Positions 8,007-16,694 of a stretch of 33,227 nt of DNA are shown here, piece by piece. The translations under genes were made by a program, and so were the position numbers. Origin of the DNA: Pseudomonas sp. (GTDB lineage: Bacteria; Pseudomonadota; Gammaproteobacteria; Pseudomonadales; Pseudomonadaceae); contig NZ_JAUXXP010000021.1 of the NCBI RefSeq assembly GCF_030684895.1, positions 1 through 33,227 on the forward strand, in the 5' to 3' direction. The first letter of the stretch is position 1, and each line of letters begins with the position of its first letter. Under the pieces are notes generated by a model that saw only the letters and a program-made list of their open reading frames with translations, was not told where the DNA came from and searched no databases.

Positions 8007-9316
8007 CGGTACAGCAACACCCCGGCGGAATACTGCCAGGTGGTGATGCCGCCGAGCAGGGCGAGAACCGCGGGCAGCAGCAACCACCAGACTTTCCCTG
8101 ACAAAGCCGGCAGTGGCGTGCGCCATTGCACCAGAACCAGGCTCAACGCGCAGAAACAGGCAGCCAGCACGGCGCCGGCGATAATGTCGCTGGGCCAATG
8201 CACTCCCAGATAAATTCGTGAGCCGGCAATTGCGGCGGCCGGTAGGCTGGCCAGCAGCAGCCAGGTCAGGCGCATGCGGGGCGGTTGCCCGCGCCCGGCC
8301 AGTACCCCAAGCAGCAGACAGAAAGCGAAGGCCGCCGAGCTGTGCCCACTGGGAAAGCTGAAACTGCCCAGCGGCTCCAGCAGCACATCGGGGCGGCTGC
8401 GGGCGAAAAACGCCTTGAGTGCAGTGTTGGCCAGCGCAGTGCCGAGCAGGGTGCCAAGCGCTAGGCAGAGCGTGCGCCATTGCCGGGTCGCCAGCAGAAT
8501 CAGGCACAGCAGCACGGCCGCAGCCAGTTGTGTGTGCATGTCGCCGAGGCGGGTAGTCAGCACCATCAGGGTGTCCAGCGTTGGGCTGCGATGCTCCTGC
8601 ACCAGGGTCAGCAGGCCTTGATCGAGCTGGCTCAGGTGCGGCCAGCTAAGCATCAGGCCAATCAGCAGCGCCAGGCTTGCCGCCGCCGTCAGCAGGCTGG
8701 TGTGCCGTTGCTCACGCAGGCTGCCTTGCACGCTGATGCCCACCACCAGTGCCACTCCAGCAGCAATCATCCCGGCTTGTGGCCAGAAACCGTCCGGCAG
8801 CGGCAGGCGCATGGCGGCGCCAGTAGCCCAGCCGGGCAGCATATAGGCGATGGACCAACCGATACCGGCCAGTAGGCTGACGAGAAAAAAACGCACGAAG
8901 GGCATGTCGAACATGCCAGCGACCATCGGCAACATGGGCCGCAGTGGGCCGATAAAGCGCCCGACCAGCAGGCTGGCTACGCCGTAACGCACGGAGTAAC
9001 CATGGGCGCTGTTCAGCCATTGCGGGTGACTACGCAGCACCGGCAGGCGGCCGATGTCCTGATGAAAATAGCGCCCCAGCGCATAGGACAGGCAATCGCC
9101 CAGCAACCCGCCGCAAAACGCCAGCAGCAGGGTTTCACCCAGGCCCAGCGCGCCATTGCCGGCTAACGCTGCGACGGCGAACAGCAGCACGGTGCCGGGT
9201 ACGAGAAGGCCAACAATCGCCAGGCACTCACCGCAAGCCAGCAAGAAAATCGCCAGGCCCAGCCATTCGGGGTTGGCGCTCAGCCAGAGGGTCAGGGTGT
9301 CGAACCATTGGCTCAT
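8000..9316 (-). CDS. DedA-PAP2 fusion: membrane lipid phosphatase with N-terminal DedA domain
   Basis: A 438-residue polytopic inner-membrane protein made of two known parts. Residues about 1-200 form a DedA (VTT/SNARE-associated) domain with the GRFIGPLRPMLPMVAG signature (119-134). Residues about 205-400 form a PAP2-type phosphatase with all three motifs: KAFFARSRP (301-309), PSGHS (322-326) and SRIYLGVHWPSD (366-377, catalytic His373). DedA proteins are implicated in flipping undecaprenyl phosphate and phospholipids, and PAP2 enzymes dephosphorylate such lipids, so a joint role in lipid-carrier recycling is plausible but inferred. The ATG at 9316 begins the DedA domain; a longer in-frame start at 9472 would add a low-complexity leader and run into the divergent gene. 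Confidence 0.9.
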   Translation of the reverse strand: MSQWFDTLTLWLSANPEWLGLAIFLLACGECLAIVGLLVPGTVLLFAVAALAGNGALGLGETLLLAFCGGLLGDCLSYALGRYFHQDIGRLPVLRSHPQWLNSAHGYSVRYGVASLLVGRFIGPLRPMLPMVAGMFDMPFVRFFLVSLLAGIGWSIAYMLPGWATGAAMRLPLPDGFWPQAGMIAAGVALVVGISVQGSLREQRHTSLLTAAASLALLIGLMLSWPHLSQLDQGLLTLVQEHRSPTLDTLMVLTTRLGDMHTQLAAAVLLCLILLATRQWRTLCLALGTLLGTALANTALKAFFARSRPDVLLEPLGSFSFPSGHSSAAFAFCLLLGVLAGRGQPPRMRLTWLLLASLPAAAIAGSRIYLGVHWPSDIIAGAVLAACFCALSLVLVQWRTPLPALSGKVWWLLLPAVLALLGGITTWQYSAGVLLYRY

Positions 9317-9470
9317 CGGTGGTCGTCCGTGGGGGTTAGCAGGTAATAGTTCTGGCCGGCCAGCTGGCCCTGGATCAGGGCAAACTAAGGTTGGGATCGG
9401 CTGACATGCGGTGTTGTGCTTGCTCGGCAGGGCATAGGCTGGGGCGATGATAACAATAAGAGCCTGAATC

Positions 9471-10325
9471 ATGTCTGAACGTGCCCGCGTCAGCAGCGCC
9501 CATATCAGCCCCAGTGCCCATTACACCGGCTATATCTGGTACCGCCATCAGTTGGCGGATGCGGCCTTTGTTACGGGCTTCGGGCGTTTTGTGCATGGTT
9601 TGCTCAGCCCGATCACTTGGGGCGCGCGGGTCGGGTTCGGCCTGGATATCGAGCAGTTTCTGCTGCAGCGGCATTTGCAGATTGATGCCCAGCTGACTGC
9701 GGCCATTGAGCAGGGTGGGGTGTGTCAGGTGGTGGAGATTGCCTGCGGCCTGTCGCCACGCGGCCGGCGCTTTACCGCGCGTTACCCGCAGTTGCGCTAT
9801 ATCGAGGCGGACCTGCCAGTGATGGCGGCGCGCAAGCGCCTGCTGCTGAATGCCGAAGGCTGGCTGGGCAGCCAGCATCAGGTGCGCGCGGTTGATATTC
9901 TCGCCGAGGAGGGCAGCAAAAGCCTGGCGGCGCTATTTGCCGAACTGGATCACAGCAAGCCGGTGGTGGTGATTACCGAAGGGTTGGTGAATTACTTCGA
10001 GCTGGCGCTGATCGAGTCGTTCTGGACACGCTTGGCCGAGCAGCTGCGTGAGTTTCCTCAGGCCACCTACCTGACTGAACTGTACCCCGATTTACGCGAG
10101 CACCCGCGTTACCGCCAACTGCGTTGGGGCGTCGGTCTGATTGGCCGGCTGACCCGTGGCAACTATCCGCTGCACTACCGCAATGATCAGGCGATTGTGC
10201 AGGGCTTTGAGAAATGTGGCTTTAGCCAGGTTGCGGTGTTCGATCCGAGTCGCACGGCCCAGTCGCTTGGCCTGGCGCCGTCGCGCAGCGCGGGGTTGGT
10301 GCGTGTGATTGAAGCGCGGGTGTAA
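9471..10325 (+). CDS. Class I SAM methyltransferase, leucine carboxyl methyltransferase (LCM/Ppm1) family
   Basis: A 284-residue cytoplasmic protein. The N-terminal part carries the HYTGYIWYRHQLAD region and the SAM-binding motif EIACGLSPRG (residues 89-98), followed by YIEADLP (Asp114), typical of the LCM family, whose members methylate carboxyl groups of proteins or small molecules. The later VVVITEGLVNYF segment (about 164-175) is also diagnostic. The substrate in bacteria is unknown. It starts at 9471, 154 bases from the divergent DedA-PAP2 gene, and stands as a single gene bounded downstream by a REP-like repeat. Confidence 0.85.
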   Translation: MSERARVSSAHISPSAHYTGYIWYRHQLADAAFVTGFGRFVHGLLSPITWGARVGFGLDIEQFLLQRHLQIDAQLTAAIEQGGVCQVVEIACGLSPRGRRFTARYPQLRYIEADLPVMAARKRLLLNAEGWLGSQHQVRAVDILAEEGSKSLAALFAELDHSKPVVVITEGLVNYFELALIESFWTRLAEQLREFPQATYLTELYPDLREHPRYRQLRWGVGLIGRLTRGNYPLHYRNDQAIVQGFEKCGFSQVAVFDPSRTAQSLGLAPSRSAGLVRVIEARV

Positions 10326-10360
10326 ACGGCCGCGCCAGGGCGTGGGGTGTATTCGGGGCT

Positions 10361-10434
10361 GAGGTTCGGTGGGTTGCGCGGCGCAGGCAGGGTGGGTCGG
10401 CTTGAGCTGAGCTTGTCGCTAACCCACCCTACGC
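10361..10434. repeat. REP-like (BIME-type) inverted repeat
   Basis: Contains ggtgggttgcg (from 10369), ggtgggtc (10391-10398) and the oppositely oriented aacccaccctacg (10421-10433). This gives a clamp of inverted gtgggt/acccac units such as Pseudomonas REP elements have. Reading the minus strand the right unit is gtagggtgggtt. The TAG stop of the hydrolase gene (10429-10431) lies inside it. A related gtagggtgg unit sits at the window's right end. Confidence 0.65.
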
Positions 10435-11658
10435 GCAGGCTGCTGTTGGTAGCGGCTGTGGCTGGAATTGCGTCGCCAGGGCCTGGCTGGCCTGCTGGTC
10501 GCTGTGCGGGAAGACGAAGGCCAGGCCGTTTGAATCCTGACGCAGCGGTAGCAGGGGCTGGGCGGGCAGGTCCTTGCACAGCAGTTGCCAGCCGCGCACG
10601 CCGCGCATAGCCGGCAGATCGCCCCGCAACAGCCCGCCAAAGAAGCCCAGTTCGCTGATCTCCACGGTCCATTCGCCGCCCTCGGCATGTTGCAGGCGAG
10701 CCTGACGCTGGCTGGGCGGCAAGCGTGGTTCGTAGCGTTTTTCCAGTTGCAGCAGTTGCGGGCTGGTCAGCAGGCTGCTGCCTGGGCTGCGGTTTGGCAG
10801 GGCTTCGCCAAGTAGAAACGGTGTGTACAAGCTGGCGCAGGCATCGCGTTGTTCGAATTGCGCCAGGTGGTCGGCGTTGTGAATCAGCGCGCAGCTGGCC
10901 TGGGCGCAGGCGGCAGCAAAATGCGCGTGCTCCCATGGCTGGGTGAAGTGGTCATATTCGCCGGCCAGCACCAGGGTCGGGCAGCTGGGGTGCACGTTAA
11001 AGCCCTGGAAATCCAGCAGGCGCTGGCTGTTCTGCCGGTAGCGCTCGATATCGGCGGCTGACAGGCGCTGGATCTGCCGTAGCAGCGCCTTACGAAATAC
11101 CGGAGCAACGCCAGTTTGTTCCAGGCGCAAAGGGTTGAGCAGGCCGGTCAGTGCGCCATGGGCAAAGGCCTCGCAGCGCCCTTCGGCCAGCAGCGCCAGG
11201 CCTTCTTGTAGCAGCAGGCGTGCGCCGGGACGGCCAAAGGCGGTGATGCCAGCCAGCAGCACGCGGGCGCAGCGCTCCGGGTGGCGAGCGGCAAACAGCG
11301 CGGCGAGGGCCGAGCCATAGGACAGGCCGATGGGCATCAGTGGCGGCAGGTCGAGTTCATCGGCGAAGGCGGCGATCAGGTCGGCCAGTTGCTCCAGGCT
11401 CAGGTCAGGCACCAGTTGCAGGTTGCCACCCTGGCTGGGCAGGTCGAGCAGAATCACTGGGTGTTCGCCGAGCAACTCGCTGACCTCGGCGGCAAACGAG
11501 CGAAAGCTCTGGAACGCGCCGCCCAGCAGCAATACGGGCGGGCGTGGGTCATGGCTGCGGCAGGCGTAGGCCTGGTAGTGCAGGCGCAGTTCGCCGAGGT
11601 GCAGCACCTGCGGAGCTTCGTTGAGTTGTGCGGCGCAGTAGTCGGTACGGTAATGCAT
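10429..11658 (-). CDS. Alpha/beta hydrolase with an extra C-terminal domain (possibly degenerate PilZ)
   Basis: A 409-residue protein. Residues about 15-285 are an alpha/beta-hydrolase domain with an oxyanion-type LLLGGAFQSF strand, the nucleophile elbow GLSYG (Ser113), and probable acid Asp236 and His264 (NADHLAQFE). The last ~120 residues are a separate domain. It contains RYEPR (308-312, an RxxxR) and, 20 residues on, VEISELG (E333-x-S335-x-x-G338), which resembles the RxxxR...(D/N)xSxxG signature of c-di-GMP-binding PilZ domains with Asp replaced by Glu. That reading is inference. I chose the ATG at 11658, which has a GGGGTGGGAT stretch upstream; an in-frame ATG at 11715 would start inside a palindromic putative operator. 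The natural substrate is unknown. Confidence 0.85.
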   Translation of the reverse strand: MHYRTDYCAAQLNEAPQVLHLGELRLHYQAYACRSHDPRPPVLLLGGAFQSFRSFAAEVSELLGEHPVILLDLPSQGGNLQLVPDLSLEQLADLIAAFADELDLPPLMPIGLSYGSALAALFAARHPERCARVLLAGITAFGRPGARLLLQEGLALLAEGRCEAFAHGALTGLLNPLRLEQTGVAPVFRKALLRQIQRLSAADIERYRQNSQRLLDFQGFNVHPSCPTLVLAGEYDHFTQPWEHAHFAAACAQASCALIHNADHLAQFEQRDACASLYTPFLLGEALPNRSPGSSLLTSPQLLQLEKRYEPRLPPSQRQARLQHAEGGEWTVEISELGFFGGLLRGDLPAMRGVRGWQLLCKDLPAQPLLPLRQDSNGLAFVFPHSDQQASQALATQFQPQPLPTAACA

Positions 11659-11704
11659 GCTGATCCCACCCCGGCGGTCGGCCGCCTGTCTTGCTTTTAA
11701 TGGC

Positions 11705-11749
11705 AAGGTAAACATTCGGGCGGTTTTTGTTTACCTAACCTTCGGGCGG
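11705..11749. promoter_or_regulatory. Palindrome plus direct repeat, candidate operator between the hydrolase gene and proA
   Basis: A perfect inverted repeat aggtaaac (11706-11713) / gtttacct (11729-11736) with a 15-bp spacer is interleaved with a 9-bp direct repeat ttcgggcgg (11715-11723 and 11741-11749). It lies about 48-78 bases upstream of the hydrolase ATG. No regulator gene is adjacent. Function as an operator is inferred from symmetry and position only. Confidence 0.4.
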
Positions 11750-11880
11750 CTGATGGCCTGCGGTGTCACTGTTTCTCGGGATGGCCTGCTGGTCGGGGTC
11801 TGGCGGCGTTACCGGCGGTTGTGGCGAACGGTGTGTTTACCGTCCGCCGCGCAGCGCTGGGCGTGGAGCGGCGCGACCGT

Positions 11881-11886
11881 TATACT
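11881..11886 (+). promoter_or_regulatory. Candidate -10 box for proA and the downstream cluster
   Basis: TATACT lies 37 bases before the proA ATG, which would give a leader of about 30 bases. A good -35 is not visible at 17-bp spacing. Upstream, an acggt/accgt inverted repeat (11828-11832/11839-11843) overlaps the probable polymerase site. Confidence 0.35.
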
Positions 11887-11922
11887 CAGCGACTTTTTTC
11901 AACCGCCAGACCTGCCAAGACC

Positions 11923-13188
11923 ATGACTGAGTCCGTGCTCGACTATATGACCCGCCTGGGACAGGCCGCCCGCAGCGCTTCGCGCGTGCTGGCGCGTGCC
12001 AGTACTGCGCAAAAGAATCGTGCCCTGCAGGCCGCCGCGGCCGCGCTGGATGCGGCCCGCAGCGATTTGACTGCCGCCAATGAGCTGGATCTGGCTGCCG
12101 CGCGCGCGGGTGGTCTGGAGCCGGCCATGGTTGACCGTCTGGCGCTGACCCCTGCAGTGATCGACAGCATGATCGAAGGCCTGCGTCAGGTCGCCACCTT
12201 GCCGGACCCCATCGGCGAGATCCGCGATATGCGTTACCTGCCGTCGGGAATTCAGGTTGGCAAGATGCGCGTGCCGCTCGGCGTGATCGGCATCATCTAT
12301 GAGTCGCGGCCGAACGTGACCATCGACGCCGCTAGCCTGTGCCTGAAGTCCGGTAACGCCACCATCCTGCGTGGCGGCTCCGAGGCGATTCATTCCAACC
12401 AGGCGATTGCCCGTTGCATTCAGCTTGGTCTGTCTGAGGCTGGCTTGCCGGCATCAGCCGTGCAGGTGGTGGAAACCACCGACCGCGCCGCCGTTGGTGC
12501 GTTGATCACCATGCCCGAGTTCGTTGACGTGATCGTGCCACGTGGCGGCAAGGGCCTGATCGAGCGCATCAGCCGCGATGCCAAGGTGCCGGTAATCAAG
12601 CACTTGGACGGCGTGTGCCACGTCTATATCGATGTCGCCGCCGATCTGGACAAGGCGATTCGCGTCGCCGACAACGCCAAGACTCAGCGCTACTCGCCGT
12701 GCAACGCCATGGAAACCCTGCTGGTACACGCCGCCGTGGCCGACAAGGTGCTGCCACCGCTCGCGGCTATCTACCGCGACAAAGGTGTTGAACTGCGTGG
12801 CGATGCCGCGACCCGTGCGCTGCTCGGCAGCGACGTGCTGGAAGCCAGCGAAGACGACTGGTTTGCCGAATACAACGCGCCGATCCTGGCGATTCGTATC
12901 GTCGACTCGCTGGATGCGGCCATCGAGCACATCAATCACTACGGCTCGCAGCACACTGACGCGATCATCACCGAGAACTTCAGTGATGCGCGGCGTTTCC
13001 TCACTGAAGTGGATTCTGCCTCGGTGATGGTCAACGCCTCGACCCGTTTTGCCGATGGTTTTGAATACGGCCTGGGCGCGGAGATCGGTATTTCCACCGA
13101 CAAGCTGCACGCCCGTGGCCCGGTTGGCCTGGATGGGCTGACCAGCGAGAAGTACGTGGTGTTTGGCGACGGGCACATTCGTACCTGA
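11923..13188 (+). CDS. proA: Gamma-glutamyl phosphate reductase
   Basis: Second step of proline synthesis: NADPH-dependent reduction of gamma-glutamyl phosphate to glutamate-5-semialdehyde in the cytoplasm. The protein is 421 residues, the usual family length, with an aldehyde-dehydrogenase-like fold. The catalytic cysteine is Cys260 in [14 protein letters not shown]. Other conserved stretches are [18 protein letters not shown] (about 120-137), the VPRGGKGLI loop and the C-terminal [16 protein letters not shown]. The ATG at 11923 is chosen by length and homology; the Shine-Dalgarno is weak. It is the first gene of the long + strand run, and its end overlaps a duplicated 12-mer that leads into nadD. 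Confidence 0.97.
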   Translation: MTESVLDYMTRLGQAARSASRVLARASTAQKNRALQAAAAALDAARSDLTAANELDLAAARAGGLEPAMVDRLALTPAVIDSMIEGLRQVATLPDPIGEIRDMRYLPSGIQVGKMRVPLGVIGIIYESRPNVTIDAASLCLKSGNATILRGGSEAIHSNQAIARCIQLGLSEAGLPASAVQVVETTDRAAVGALITMPEFVDVIVPRGGKGLIERISRDAKVPVIKHLDGVCHVYIDVAADLDKAIRVADNAKTQRYSPCNAMETLLVHAAVADKVLPPLAAIYRDKGVELRGDAATRALLGSDVLEASEDDWFAEYNAPILAIRIVDSLDAAIEHINHYGSQHTDAIITENFSDARRFLTEVDSASVMVNASTRFADGFEYGLGAEIGISTDKLHARGPVGLDGLTSEKYVVFGDGHIRT

Positions 13189-13205
13189 TGGGGCGTACCT
13201 GATGG
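13180..13205 (+). repeat. Tandem 12-bp duplication at the proA-nadD junction, creating a 4-codon ORF
   Basis: The 12-mer cgtacctgatgg occurs at 13180-13191 and again at 13194-13205. The first copy holds the proA stop as TGATG. Its ATG (13188) opens a mini-ORF of M-G-R-T that ends in the second TGATG, whose ATG (13202) is the nadD start. Whether the mini-ORF is translated is unknown. Confidence 0.6.
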
Positions 13206-13876
13206 CCAAGCGCAGCGGCGCCCGACGTACCGAGGCTCGACGCATCGGTCTGCTTGGCGGCACCTTTAATCCGGTGCATATCGGCCATCTGCGCAGCGCC
13301 GTGGAAGTGGCCGATGCGCTGCAGTTGGATGAGTTGCGCCTGATCCCCAGCGCGCGGCCGCCACACCGCAGCGCGCCGGAGGTCAGTGCCGAGGATCGCC
13401 TGGCCATGGTCAGGTTGGCGGTGGCCGATGCTGGGGTGTTGCAGGTGGATGATCGCGAGCTGCAACGCGACAAGCCGTCCTACAGCATCGACACCCTGGA
13501 GTCGTTGCGCGGCGAGTTGGCCGCGGATGATCAGCTGTTTTTGCTGCTGGGCTGGGATGCCTTCTGCGGTTTACCCAGTTGGCAGCGTTGGGATGAGTTG
13601 CTGCAGCACTGCCATATTCTGGTATTGCAGCGCCCGGATGCCGACAGTGAAGCGCCCGAGGCGCTGCGTAATCTGTTGGCGGCGCGCAGTGTGAGTGCCC
13701 CGTCGGCCCTGACTGGGCCGAGTGGGCAGATTGCTTTTATCTGGCAGACACCCCTGGCGGTGTCGGCTACCCAGGTTCGTTCGCTACTGGCGAGCGGAAA
13801 GTCGGCACGTTTTCTGGTGCCTGACGCGGTACTGGCCTATATCCATGCCCACGGACTGTACCGTGGCGCGAATTGA
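13202..13876 (+). CDS. nadD: Nicotinate-nucleotide adenylyltransferase
   Basis: Transfers AMP from ATP to nicotinic acid mononucleotide, giving deamido-NAD in NAD synthesis. It is a 224-residue HIGH-superfamily nucleotidyltransferase. [15 protein letters not shown] (16-30) holds the nucleotide-binding GGTFNPxHxGH motif, SIDTLESLR lies in the middle, and the C-terminal [14 protein letters not shown] matches the family's ISATxIR motif. The ATG at 13202 overlaps the stop of a tiny ORF (TGATG); an earlier in-frame start at 13163 would lie inside proA. The Lys/Arg-rich first 14 residues make it slightly longer than many homologues. Confidence 0.96.
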   Translation: MAKRSGARRTEARRIGLLGGTFNPVHIGHLRSAVEVADALQLDELRLIPSARPPHRSAPEVSAEDRLAMVRLAVADAGVLQVDDRELQRDKPSYSIDTLESLRGELAADDQLFLLLGWDAFCGLPSWQRWDELLQHCHILVLQRPDADSEAPEALRNLLAARSVSAPSALTGPSGQIAFIWQTPLAVSATQVRSLLASGKSARFLVPDAVLAYIHAHGLYRGAN

Positions 13877-13898
13877 ACACGAGGCAAATGAGTTACTT

Positions 13899-14300
13899 AT
13901 GACTAAGGCAAAAATGCAGAGCGAAGAGTTGGTCAAACTGGCCATCGCAGCCCTGGAAGAAATCAAGGCGCAGGACATCACCACCATCGATGTGCGCGGC
14001 AAGACCAGCATCACCGATTTCATGCTGATCGCCAGCGGCACCTCCAGCCGTCACGTCAAGTCGCTGGTCGACAACGTGCTGGAGAAGGTCAAGGAGCAGG
14101 GCGTACGCCCAATCGGTACTGAAGGCATGGACACCGGCGAGTGGGCACTGCTCGACCTCGGCGATATCGTGGTTCACGTGATGCTGCCGACTGCTCGCCA
14201 GTTCTATGACCTTGAGCGTCTGTGGCAGGGTGCCGAGCAGAGCCGTGCGCAGTTCAGCGCCGAGCCGGGCGCTGAGCAATCGAGTAGCGGGCAGGAATAA
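13899..14300 (+). CDS. rsfS: Ribosomal silencing factor RsfS (Iojap/DUF143 family)
   Basis: Binds ribosomal protein uL14 on the large subunit and blocks subunit joining during starvation. The protein is 133 residues from this start. The conserved core is visible as [28 protein letters not shown] followed by [18 protein letters not shown] and FYDLERLW. The C-terminal tail ([20 protein letters not shown]) is variable. The start is uncertain. The ATG at 13899 overlaps the stop of a mini-ORF (ATG 13888, M-S-Y-L) which itself has GAGG at 13881-13884. The ATG at 13914 (MQSEEL) has AAGG at a 5-base spacing and gives a 128-residue protein. It lies 22 bases after nadD. Confidence 0.95.
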   Translation: MTKAKMQSEELVKLAIAALEEIKAQDITTIDVRGKTSITDFMLIASGTSSRHVKSLVDNVLEKVKEQGVRPIGTEGMDTGEWALLDLGDIVVHVMLPTARQFYDLERLWQGAEQSRAQFSAEPGAEQSSSGQE

Positions 14301-14312
14301 GGACGCGCAGCG

Positions 14313-14780
14313 GTGCGGATCAAACTGATCGCCGTTGGCTCGCGGATGCCGCGCTGGGTGGAAGAGGGCTGGCAGGAATACGCCAAGCGCATGCCCAGCG
14401 AGTTGTCCCTGGAGCTGGTGGAAATTCCGCTGACCACCCGCGGCAAGAATGCCGATGTGGCGCGGATGATCCGTCAGGAAGGCGAGGCCATGCTGGCCAA
14501 GGTTGCGCCTGGGGAACGCATCGTCACCCTAGAAGTCGAAGGGCGACTCTGGAGCACCGAGCAGCTGGCGGTCGAGCTGGACAAGTGGCGCCTGGATGCA
14601 CGCACCGTCAACCTGATGGTCGGCGGCCCGGAAGGGCTGGCGCCCGAGGTGCAGGCGCGCAGTGAACAGCGCTGGTCGTTATCGCCGCTGACCTTGCCGC
14701 ACCCGCTGGTGCGGATTCTGATCGGCGAACAGATGTACCGTGCCTGGACCGTGTTGTCCGGCCACCCTTACCACAAATAA
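14313..14780 (+). CDS. rlmH: 23S rRNA (pseudouridine-1915-N3) methyltransferase RlmH
   Basis: A SPOUT-class methyltransferase acting on helix 69 of 23S rRNA in assembled 70S ribosomes. It has 155 residues, exactly the usual family size. The knotted SAM site is marked by [13 protein letters not shown] (101-113), and the C-terminal [30 protein letters not shown] end is the family hallmark. Translation starts at GTG (14313); AAGGA at about 14299 overlaps the rsfS stop, so expression is coupled with rsfS. Confidence 0.97.
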   Translation: MRIKLIAVGSRMPRWVEEGWQEYAKRMPSELSLELVEIPLTTRGKNADVARMIRQEGEAMLAKVAPGERIVTLEVEGRLWSTEQLAVELDKWRLDARTVNLMVGGPEGLAPEVQARSEQRWSLSPLTLPHPLVRILIGEQMYRAWTVLSGHPYHK

Positions 14781-14804
14781 TCAGCCAGTAATCAGCAGCC
14801 ACCG

Positions 14805-16694
14805 ATGCCGCAACCAATCCGCCTCAAAGACCACGAGAAAGACGGCCGCCTGATCCGCAAACGCGCGGCGGTCGGTGCTGTGGTGTTTTTGCTGCTGATT
14901 TTTGTGCTGCTGGCGCGCATGTATTTCCTGCAAGTGGTGCAGTTCGACTATCACACCACCCTTGCGGAAAATAACCGCATCCATGTGCAGCCGATTCCGC
15001 CGAACCGTGGGCTGATCTATGACCGCAACGGGGTGATCATCGCCGATAACCGGCCCAGCTTTAGTCTGACCCTGACTCGCGAGCGCGCCGGTGACTGGCT
15101 ACAGGTGCTTGACGTGATCGTCGAGGTGTTGGAGTTGGGCCCGGATGAGCGCGGGCTGTTTGAGCGGCGGGTGCGTCAGGGGCGGCGGCCGTTCGAGCCG
15201 GTGCCGGTACTGTTTGAGCTGACTGAAGAGCAGATTGCCCGTGTGGCGATCAACCAGTTCCGTTTGCCAGGGGTTGAAGTCGCCGCGCAGCTGGTGCGGC
15301 ATTATCCGCTGGGCGAGCATTTTGCCCATTCGGTGGGTTATGTCGGGCGGATCAACGAGAAAGAACTCAAAGAGCTTGATCCGGTGGCCTACAGCGGCAC
15401 GCACCACATCGGCAAAACCGGTATCGAACGCTTCTATGAAGATGATCTGCACGGACAGGTGGGGTACGAGGAAGTCGAAACCAACGCCCGTGGCCGGGTA
15501 TTGCGGGTGCTTAAGCGTACCGACCCGACGCCGGGCAAGGACATTGTGCTGACCCTCGATGTACGTTTGCAGGAGGCGGCCGAAGCCGCGCTGGCTGGCC
15601 GACGCGGGGCGATTGTGGCGATAAAGCCGCAAACTGGCGAAGTGCTGGCAATGGTCAGTCAGCCAAGTTTTGACCCCAATCCATTCGTCACCGGCATCGG
15701 TTTCAAGGCTTATGCCGATCTGCGCGACTCTATCGACCGTCCACTATACAACCGCGTATTGCGCGGTCTCTATCCGCCCGGCTCGACGATCAAACCGATG
15801 GTTGCGGTGGCGGGGCTGGATGCTGGCGTGGTCACGCCGCAGACCCGGGTGTTCGACCCCGGCTTCTATCAGTTGCCCGGTCACAGCCACAAATATCGCA
15901 ACTGGAACCGCACGGGCGACGGCTCGGTGGATATGGATTACGCGATCATGCGCTCCAACGACACCTACTTTTACTCGCTGGCGCACAAGATGGGCATCGA
16001 CCGCCTGCATGACTACATGACCCGTTTCGGGCTGGGTCAGCGCGTGTCGCTGGACATGTTTGAAGAAACCGCCGGGCTGATGCCTTCGCGGGACTGGAAG
16101 CGCGCGCGTTACCGGCAGGCCTGGTACCCGGGCGAGACGCTGATTCTCGGTATCGGTCAGGGCTATATGCAGACCACGCCGCTGCAACTGGCACAGGCCA
16201 CGGCACTGATGGCCACGCGCGGCAAGTGGATTCGCCCGCACCTGGCCAAGACCATCCAGGGGCGCATCCCCACAGACCCCAACCCAGTACCGGATATCGT
16301 GCTCCGTGATCCGAAGTTCTGGGACGCCGGTGTCAAGGGCATGGTGTCGGTCATGCACGGCCCGCGCGGCACCGCGCGCAAGGTCGGTGATGCCGCGCTG
16401 TACCGGATTGCCGGCAAGAGCGGTACCGCTCAGGTGGTGGCGATCAAGCAGGGCGAGAAATACGACCGCAGCAAAGTGGCGGAGCGCCATCGTGACCACG
16501 CCCTGTTCGTCGCCTTTGCACCAGCGGATAACCCGCAGATTGCCGTATCGGTGATGGTCGAGAACGGTGAGTCCGGCTCCGGGGTGGCCGCGCCGGTGGT
16601 CAAGCAGGTGATCGATGCCTGGTTGCTGGATGAAGACGGTCAGTTGAAAGCCGAATATGCTCCGCCTGTGGCGGCCAAGGTTGCCACGCCATGA
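14805..16694 (+). CDS. mrdA: Penicillin-binding protein 2 (elongasome transpeptidase)
   Basis: Class B PBP that cross-links peptidoglycan during cell elongation, together with RodA. It has 629 residues, with a cytoplasmic N-terminus, one membrane helix near 24-45, a pedestal domain, and a transpeptidase domain from about 260. Active-site motifs are STIK (Ser327-Lys330), SND (384-386) and KSG (538-540). The PNRGLIYDRNGVIIADN segment near 66-82 is typical. The ATG at 14805 lies 24 bases after rlmH with a poor Shine-Dalgarno. The 3' end overlaps mrdB by ATGA. P. aeruginosa calls this gene pbpA. Confidence 0.97.
   Translation: MPQPIRLKDHEKDGRLIRKRAAVGAVVFLLLIFVLLARMYFLQVVQFDYHTTLAENNRIHVQPIPPNRGLIYDRNGVIIADNRPSFSLTLTRERAGDWLQVLDVIVEVLELGPDERGLFERRVRQGRRPFEPVPVLFELTEEQIARVAINQFRLPGVEVAAQLVRHYPLGEHFAHSVGYVGRINEKELKELDPVAYSGTHHIGKTGIERFYEDDLHGQVGYEEVETNARGRVLRVLKRTDPTPGKDIVLTLDVRLQEAAEAALAGRRGAIVAIKPQTGEVLAMVSQPSFDPNPFVTGIGFKAYADLRDSIDRPLYNRVLRGLYPPGSTIKPMVAVAGLDAGVVTPQTRVFDPGFYQLPGHSHKYRNWNRTGDGSVDMDYAIMRSNDTYFYSLAHKMGIDRLHDYMTRFGLGQRVSLDMFEETAGLMPSRDWKRARYRQAWYPGETLILGIGQGYMQTTPLQLAQATALMATRGKWIRPHLAKTIQGRIPTDPNPVPDIVLRDPKFWDAGVKGMVSVMHGPRGTARKVGDAALYRIAGKSGTAQVVAIKQGEKYDRSKVAERHRDHALFVAFAPADNPQIAVSVMVENGESGSGVAAPVVKQVIDAWLLDEDGQLKAEYAPPVAAKVATP

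Noticed and set aside
12454..13473. A 339-codon open frame on the minus strand across proA and nadD
   Set aside because: Antisense to two well-supported enzymes; no conserved protein character.
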